In this document: one piece after another, positions 59,767 to 64,000 of the stretch
Position numbering within the stretch: the stretch's first letter is position 1
How the letters are laid out: the number at the start of each line of letters is the position of its first letter
Assembly (NCBI GenBank): GCA_913055625.1
Contig: CAJXJW010000007.1
Span: 107,643-171,642 of the forward strand
Direction of reading: 5' to 3'
Source: an uncultured Pseudomonadota bacterium
GTDB lineage: Bacteria > Pseudomonadota > Gammaproteobacteria > Steroidobacterales > Woeseiaceae
DNA: 64,000 bases
Position numbers and translations under genes: made by a program
Notes under the pieces: model-generated
What the model was told of the DNA's origin: nothing
The model's database searches: none
Seen by the model: the letters and a program-made list of their open reading frames with translations, nothing else

Positions 59767-60039
59767 ATGAACAAGGGTGAACTGATTGAAGCGGTTGCGA
59801 GCAGCGCAGGTCTTTCGCGTGCGGACGCAACCAAGGCAGTGGACGGTGTCCTCGACAGCATCACGTCGACCCTGGCTCGCGGCAGTGCCGTCTCGCTGGT
59901 CGGCTTCGGAACCTTCTCGGTGAAATCGCGCGCCGCCCGCCAGGGTCGCAACCCGAGAACCGGCGAAACCATCCAGATTCCGGCCAGCAATGTGCCCGGA
60001 TTTAAGGCTGGCAAAGCCCTGAAGGATGCCGTAAACTAG
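59767..60039 (+). CDS. hupB: DNA-binding protein HU-beta
   Basis: Nucleoid protein that bends DNA without sequence preference. The 90-residue protein has the family core MNKGELIEAVA, GFGTFSVKSRAARQGRNPRTGE (DNA-binding arm with the Arg-Asn-Pro turn) and VPGFKAGKALKDAVN. Length is standard. Own promoter upstream and a strong terminator 27 bases after the stop. Confidence 0.98.
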   Translation: MNKGELIEAVASSAGLSRADATKAVDGVLDSITSTLARGSAVSLVGFGTFSVKSRAARQGRNPRTGETIQIPASNVPGFKAGKALKDAVN

Positions 60040-60066
60040 CGCGCCCTTCGGGGCCGGACAGACCCG

Positions 60067-60091
60067 AAAAGCCCGTGGTTGCGGGCTTTTT
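60067..60091 (+). terminator. rho-independent terminator after hupB
   Basis: AAAAGCCCG and CGGGCTTTT form a 9-bp stem with the 6-base loop TGGTTG and a T-rich 3' side. Confidence 0.85.
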
Positions 60092-60115
60092 GGCATTCTG
60101 GGCGGCACCAGAATC

Positions 60116-60191
60116 GGGTGCTTAGCTCAGCTGGTAGAGCATCGCCCTTACAAGGCGAGGGTCGGCGGTTCGATCCCGTCAGCACCCACCA
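60116..60191 (+). tRNA. tRNA-Val(TAC)
   Basis: Acceptor GGGTGCT / AGCACCC, anticodon stem TCGCC / GGCGA, loop CTTACAA giving anticodon TAC, and encoded CCA at 60189-60191. It starts only 24 bases after the hupB terminator, leaving no room for a separate promoter. Confidence 0.97.
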
Positions 60192-60197
60192 GAATCC

Positions 60198-60274
60198 GGA
60201 GCGGTAGTTCAGTTGGTTAGAATACCGGCCTGTCACGCCGGGGGTCGCGGGTTCGAGTCCCGTCCGCTCCGCCA
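60198..60274 (+). tRNA. tRNA-Asp(GTC)
   Basis: Acceptor GGAGCGG / CCGCTCC, anticodon loop CTGTCAC giving anticodon GTC, T loop TTCGAGT and encoded CCA at 60272-60274. It is 6 bases after tRNA-Val, so both come from one transcript. Confidence 0.97.
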
Positions 60275-60313
60275 ACTTCCCCGGGGTCGAAGCATCGACG
60301 TCGGCGCCGAGTC

Positions 60314-60349
60314 AAAAGCCTCGTCCCCGGTAGGGGCGAGGCTTTTTTT
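60314..60349 (+). terminator. rho-independent terminator after the Val-Asp tRNA pair
   Basis: AAAAGCCTCG-T-CCCC and GGGG-CGAGGCTTTT form a long stem with a GGTA loop and one bulged T, followed by a run of seven T. Confidence 0.9.
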
Positions 60350-60393
60350 CGGTTAGAATTTGGCCCTTTTATCGACTCGGAAAGCGTCACTTC

Positions 60394-62289
60394 ATGTTGC
60401 AGCAAATACGCGAGAATTTTGCAGGCACGTTCGCGATCGTCCTGCTCGCGCTCATCGGCCTGTCTTTCGTCTTCTTCGGACTGAATTACAGTTTCATTGG
60501 TCAGAGCTACGCGGCCAAGGTCGACGGCGACAAGATCGATGCCTTGCTGTTCGAGAACCAGTACCAGAACGCCATCCGGCGCAATCCCCAGCTCGCGAGC
60601 GCAGGGCCCGAAGTCCGCGCGCAGGTTCGCCGCCGCCTGCTCGACCAGCTCGTCACCGAGCAGCTCGTCGAGAATTACCTCGACGCGAAGGGTTTCCGCG
60701 TGAGCGACGAACAGATTCGCGATGCCATCCGGGAGACGCCGCAGTTCCAGGTCGACGGTCAGTTCGACCGCGATACCTACCAGGCGGTGCTCGCGCAAAG
60801 CGGCATGGACCCGGTGCAGTTCGAACGTGAGCAGCGGAGCGGCCTGCGCTTCCGGCAGTTGCAGCTCGCCTTGTCGGCGACGGCGGTCGTGACGCCGGCG
60901 GAATATCGCCGCTACCTGAATCTCCTCGGCGAGCAGCGCGTTGCCACGGTCGGAACGATTACCGCGGACGACGTACAGGATGCCGTCGACGTCTCCGACG
61001 ACATGGTTGCCGCGTATTACGAGATGCACGCGGATCGCTACGAGGTGCCCGAGTCGGCGGACGTGGCATTCATCCGGATATCGCGCGACCGGATTGCCGA
61101 GGGCATCGACGTCAGCGAAGACGACCTCGAGGCCTACTACGAGACGAATCGCGACCGCTACCTGCAGGAAGAGCAGCGTCGTGCGCGGCATATCCTGATC
61201 ACCACCGGTGACGGCGAGGATGCGGCTCGCGCCCGCGCCGAGGAAGCACTCGCTCGGGTTCGCGCGGGCGAGGCGTTTGCCGACGTGGCGGCGGAATTGT
61301 CGGACGACGGCGGAACGGCGGCGAACGGCGGCGACCTCGGTCTGCTCACGCGCTCGCAGCTCCCGGCGGAACTCGGCGTTGCGATCTTCTCGATGCAGGT
61401 CGGGGAGGTCGACGGGCCCGTCGAAGGCGAGTTCGGATTTCACGTGGTGCAGCTCGACGAGATCGCGCAACCCGCGCCGTTGCCGCTCGACCAGGTTCGC
61501 GGTGAACTGCTCACGGAACTGCGCCAGAGCGAAATCGACAGCCGGTTCCGCGACCTGGAGCGGCAGGTGTCCGATGCACTGTTCGACGGCAGCGACCTCG
61601 AAGCAATTGCAGCGGCAACCGGCCTCGACATCGAGACCGCGACCGGCCTGACGCGCGCCGGCGGCGAGCCGTTCGGCAGCAACCAGGCCGTCATCGACAC
61701 GGTGTTCTCGGACGCGGTGCTGCGCGATGGCCGTATTTCCGACGTGGCCGAGCTCAGCGCCGACGAGGCCGCGGTCTTCCAGGTTACCGGCCACATGGAG
61801 GCGAGCCTGCGCCCGCTGGACGATGTGCGTGACGACGTCGTGGCCGCGCTCCGGGCCGAACAGGCCGATATGATCATGGCCGCACGCGCCGAGCAGATGC
61901 TCGAGGCGCTGCGCGCCGGCGAGGACTTCGCTGCCGCTGCCGCGACCGCCGGCCTCGCGGTTTCCGAACCGCAGTTGTTCGAACGCGGTTCGCGCGACAT
62001 CGACCCCGCGCTGTTGTTCGACGTCTACGCAGCCGGCAAGCCGGGTGAGGAAAAGCCGGTGTTCGGCAGCGTCCGGCAGCAGGACGGCGCGTACGCCGTG
62101 TATCGTCTCGATGCGGTCCTGCCGGGACGTCCCGAATCGATCCCGCTGGCCGAGCGTGACCGGGGCAAGCTGATGCTGGCACAGCAGTCGGGCATCGGCG
62201 ACTTCCAGGCGTTTGTCGCGGCATTGCGTGACAATGCCGACATCGTGATCAACGAGGACGTGCTGGCTGCCACAGACCTGTTCCAGTAG
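60394..62289 (+). CDS. ppiD: SurA/PpiD-type peptidyl-prolyl isomerase
   Basis: Inner-membrane-anchored periplasmic folding factor at the Sec exit. The 631-residue protein has an N-terminal transmembrane helix (about residues 10-33, FAIVLLALIGLSFVFF), a SurA-like N-terminal chaperone region, a parvulin domain (about 265-355, ARHILITT, GGDLGLLTRSQLP, GEFGFHVVQL) and a second, degenerate C-terminal part. Synteny hupB-tRNA-ppiD supports the name. A TAGAAT hexamer at 60354-60359 may be its -10. Confidence 0.95.
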   Translation: MLQQIRENFAGTFAIVLLALIGLSFVFFGLNYSFIGQSYAAKVDGDKIDALLFENQYQNAIRRNPQLASAGPEVRAQVRRRLLDQLVTEQLVENYLDAKGFRVSDEQIRDAIRETPQFQVDGQFDRDTYQAVLAQSGMDPVQFEREQRSGLRFRQLQLALSATAVVTPAEYRRYLNLLGEQRVATVGTITADDVQDAVDVSDDMVAAYYEMHADRYEVPESADVAFIRISRDRIAEGIDVSEDDLEAYYETNRDRYLQEEQRRARHILITTGDGEDAARARAEEALARVRAGEAFADVAAELSDDGGTAANGGDLGLLTRSQLPAELGVAIFSMQVGEVDGPVEGEFGFHVVQLDEIAQPAPLPLDQVRGELLTELRQSEIDSRFRDLERQVSDALFDGSDLEAIAAATGLDIETATGLTRAGGEPFGSNQAVIDTVFSDAVLRDGRISDVAELSADEAAVFQVTGHMEASLRPLDDVRDDVVAALRAEQADMIMAARAEQMLEALRAGEDFAAAAATAGLAVSEPQLFERGSRDIDPALLFDVYAAGKPGEEKPVFGSVRQQDGAYAVYRLDAVLPGRPESIPLAERDRGKLMLAQQSGIGDFQAFVAALRDNADIVINEDVLAATDLFQ

Positions 62290-62338
62290 GCATTTCCGCA
62301 AGTAACGGGCTGCCGCGACAGGCGGCAACGGGGGAGTG

Positions 62339-63625
62339 ATGCGCAAGCTGGCCCTGCATTGGCAGATTCTCATCGCGATCGTCGCGGCGATCGGCGTCGG
62401 GTTCGTGCTCAACGTCCTGACGACGGAAACTCATACGCCGGGCCTTTTCGGCACGAGTTTCGTGTCGATACTGGATTTCGTCGGCGAGTTGTTCCTGAAT
62501 GCGCTGAAGATGATCATCGTCCCGCTGATCATGTCGTCGATCATCGTCGGCGTGGCCGGGATCGGCAGCGGCGGCGACCTGGGCGCGCTGGGTGGCAAGA
62601 CACTGCTGTTCTACGCGGTCACGACTTTGGTGGCGATTCTCGTCGGCCTCGTGGCGGTCAACGTGATCGCACCGGGAATCGTCGACGGCCAGCCGGCCAA
62701 GGATCTCCTCGCGCTGGACGCGTCGGTTGCCGACGTGGCGGCACGCGTCGAGGGCAGGGGCGTCGGCGACATCGCGCAGGTTTTCCTGCGGATGTTTCCG
62801 CCGAATATCGTCCTCGCCGCGGCGGAAGGTCAACTGCTCGGCCTGATCGTCTTTTCCATCCTGTTTGGTTTTGCGATGACCCGCCTGTCGCACGAACATG
62901 CCGAGCCGCTGTTCAAGTTCTGGGATGGCACCTTTCACGCGATGATGAAGGTGACCGAATGGATCATGATGGCCGCACCCATCGGCGTGTTTGCCCTGAT
63001 CGGCGAGGTCGTCGCGCAAACCGGATTCAGTGCCGCACAGAGCCTCGCGACGTTCGCCGCTGCCGTGCTGCTGGCGCTCGCGATTCACGCGTTCGTTCTG
63101 TTGCCGATGCTGTTGCGTTTCGTCGGCGGAGTAAACCCGTTCAAGGTGCTTCTGGGCATGTCGCCGGCGATGCTGACGGCATTCTCGACGGCATCGTCTT
63201 CCGCAACGTTGCCGGTCACGATCGATTGCATCGAGAAGAACGTGGGCGTATCGAACAAGGTATCCAGTTTCGTCCTGCCGCTCGGTGCAACGGTCAACAT
63301 GAATGGTACGGCACTGTACGAGTGCGCCGCCGCTATATTCCTCGCACAGGCCTACGGCCTGGACCTGACGTTCGGCACGCAGTTTACGATTGTCACGATA
63401 GCCCTGCTCACGTCGATCGGCGTGGCCGGCGTGCCGTCGGCGTCGCTCGTGGCAATCGCGATCATCCTCGGTGCCATCGGCCTCCCCGTGGAGGCCATCG
63501 GAATCCTGATGGTCTTCGACCGTATTCTCGACATGTGCCGCACGAGTGTGAACATCTGGGGCGACGCCTGTTGCGCGACGATCATCGCGCGGCTGCAGGG
63601 CGAAGAAACCCGGGTTGCCGCCTGA
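62339..63625 (+). CDS. dicarboxylate/amino acid:cation symporter (SLC1 family)
   Basis: Sodium- or proton-coupled uptake of glutamate, aspartate or C4-dicarboxylates. The 428-residue protein has about eight helices and the two re-entrant loops. Family signatures are the serine-rich STASSSATLPVT loop (about 283), NMNGTALYE (NMDGT in many members, the Asp is Asn here) and the C-terminal DRILDMCRTSVNIWGD substrate and cation site. The NMNGT variant and the Arg in the last helix leave the substrate open. Start ATG 62339; GTG 62336 is immediately upstream. Confidence 0.93.
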   Translation: MRKLALHWQILIAIVAAIGVGFVLNVLTTETHTPGLFGTSFVSILDFVGELFLNALKMIIVPLIMSSIIVGVAGIGSGGDLGALGGKTLLFYAVTTLVAILVGLVAVNVIAPGIVDGQPAKDLLALDASVADVAARVEGRGVGDIAQVFLRMFPPNIVLAAAEGQLLGLIVFSILFGFAMTRLSHEHAEPLFKFWDGTFHAMMKVTEWIMMAAPIGVFALIGEVVAQTGFSAAQSLATFAAAVLLALAIHAFVLLPMLLRFVGGVNPFKVLLGMSPAMLTAFSTASSSATLPVTIDCIEKNVGVSNKVSSFVLPLGATVNMNGTALYECAAAIFLAQAYGLDLTFGTQFTIVTIALLTSIGVAGVPSASLVAIAIILGAIGLPVEAIGILMVFDRILDMCRTSVNIWGDACCATIIARLQGEETRVAA

Positions 63626-63637
63626 CGCGGTCCCGGC

Positions 63638-64000
63638 GTGAGTCTCGCCGACGCGCAGATCGCTCACATCAACCTGGCCCGCGAGTTTCGCGGCGGCGAA
63701 CGCCAGACCCTGTTGCTCATGGCGCAGCTCTCGGCGCGCGGCTGGACGCAGCGCCTGGTCGCGCGCAGGTCCAGCGAGCTGGCCGACCGCATCGACCTGC
63801 TCGGCCTTCCCGGCACCGAGGTCGTGCGCGTCGACGGGAACCCGGTCGCCTGGGTCCGGGCGACGCGGGGCACGCGCATTACCCATGCTCACGAGGCGCG
63901 GGGGGTCTACGTCGGCCTGCTGGGGCGCTGGTTCAGCGGGACGCGCGGGGTCATCACGCGACGCGTCCCACACGCCCTCAAGTCGTCCTGGCTTCGCGAC
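63638..64000 (+). CDS. glycosyltransferase family 4-type protein (3' end outside window)
   Basis: Only the first 121 codons are present; the frame is open to the window edge. The N-terminus IAHINLAREFRGGERQTLLLMAQL is typical for the acceptor-binding half of GT-B enzymes, as is THAHEARGVYVGLLGR. No nucleotide-sugar domain is included, so donor and product cannot be named; a cell-surface polysaccharide or LPS role is likely. Start GTG 63638 lies 12 bases after the symporter stop. Confidence 0.8.
   Translation, partial: MSLADAQIAHINLAREFRGGERQTLLLMAQLSARGWTQRLVARRSSELADRIDLLGLPGTEVVRVDGNPVAWVRATRGTRITHAHEARGVYVGLLGRWFSGTRGVITRRVPHALKSSWLRD

Noticed and set aside
60217..62412. Long minus-strand frame opposite ppiD
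   Set aside because: It is antisense to an intact, well-supported ppiD, covers tRNA-Asp, and shows no recognisable domain.

Overview
The window is a densely packed, high-GC chromosomal segment from a gammaproteobacterium. The evidence is gene order. Three blocks match the arrangement known from Pseudomonas and relatives: glyA-nrdR-ribD-ribE-ribBA-ribH-nusB-thiL-pgpA; asd-fimV-truA-accD-folC-dedD-cvpA-purF; and lpxH-cyclophilin-tRNAs-tig-clpP-clpX-lon-hupB-tRNAs-ppiD. EF-P with the EpmA lysine site, MiaE, LpxH and DedD also fit. Frequent GTG/TTG starts, two Ser/Thr kinases, a FimX-like protein and two FimV-like proteins suggest a high-GC lineage outside Pseudomonas proper; the exact lineage cannot be fixed from this sequence.

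Layout. 1-6.4 kb: the 3' part of purL, a DUF4145-type protein, ettA and a histone-deacetylase-family enzyme. 6.4-13.6 kb: glyA, nrdR and the riboflavin/thiamine/NusB/PgpA run. 13.6-14.9 kb: a Ser/Thr kinase with a cyclic-nucleotide-binding domain. 14.9-16.75 kb: an accessory patch with inverted GGTGTCAGGTTTATTTT arrays bracketing a di-heme cytochrome c gene, followed by a GFA-family gene. 16.75-19.7 kb: two convergent M20 peptidases and xseB. 19.8-22.3 kb: a rubrerythrin / Fe-S CCG protein / DUF3501 operon with a strong promoter and a perfect palindrome at its start. 22.4-26.5 kb: parE-parC. 26.5-30.8 kb: a FimV-like LysM protein and a catalytically degenerate FimX-like GGDEF/EAL protein. 31-34.9 kb: efp, convergent with an overlapping operon sco-pcuAC-psd-epmA-fRMsr. 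35-47.3 kb: prmB, aroC, then the asd-to-purF block. 47.3-49.2 kb: a pseudo-receiver/kinase fusion overlapping miaE. 49.2-53.6 kb: lpxH, a periplasmic cyclophilin, four tRNA genes, a large DUF3592 membrane protein and tRNA-Leu. 53.6-62.3 kb: tig, clpP, clpX, lon, hupB, tRNA-Val, tRNA-Asp and ppiD. 62.3-64 kb: an SLC1-type symporter and the start of a glycosyltransferase.

The most striking object is tRNA-Arg(TCT). Its anticodon loop is interrupted after U34 by a 418-nt group I intron with recognisable P1, GGGGAAACC joining segment, P7 and GNRA hairpin elements. The bracketing inverted repeats, the rubrerythrin operon operator, the FimX/FimV pair and the kinase-miaE coupling are the next most interesting.

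Outside the tRNA cluster no stretch longer than about 270 bases lacks a gene. The longest, 30797-31062, holds the efp promoter region. No CRISPR array, transposase gene, rRNA or replication origin was seen.
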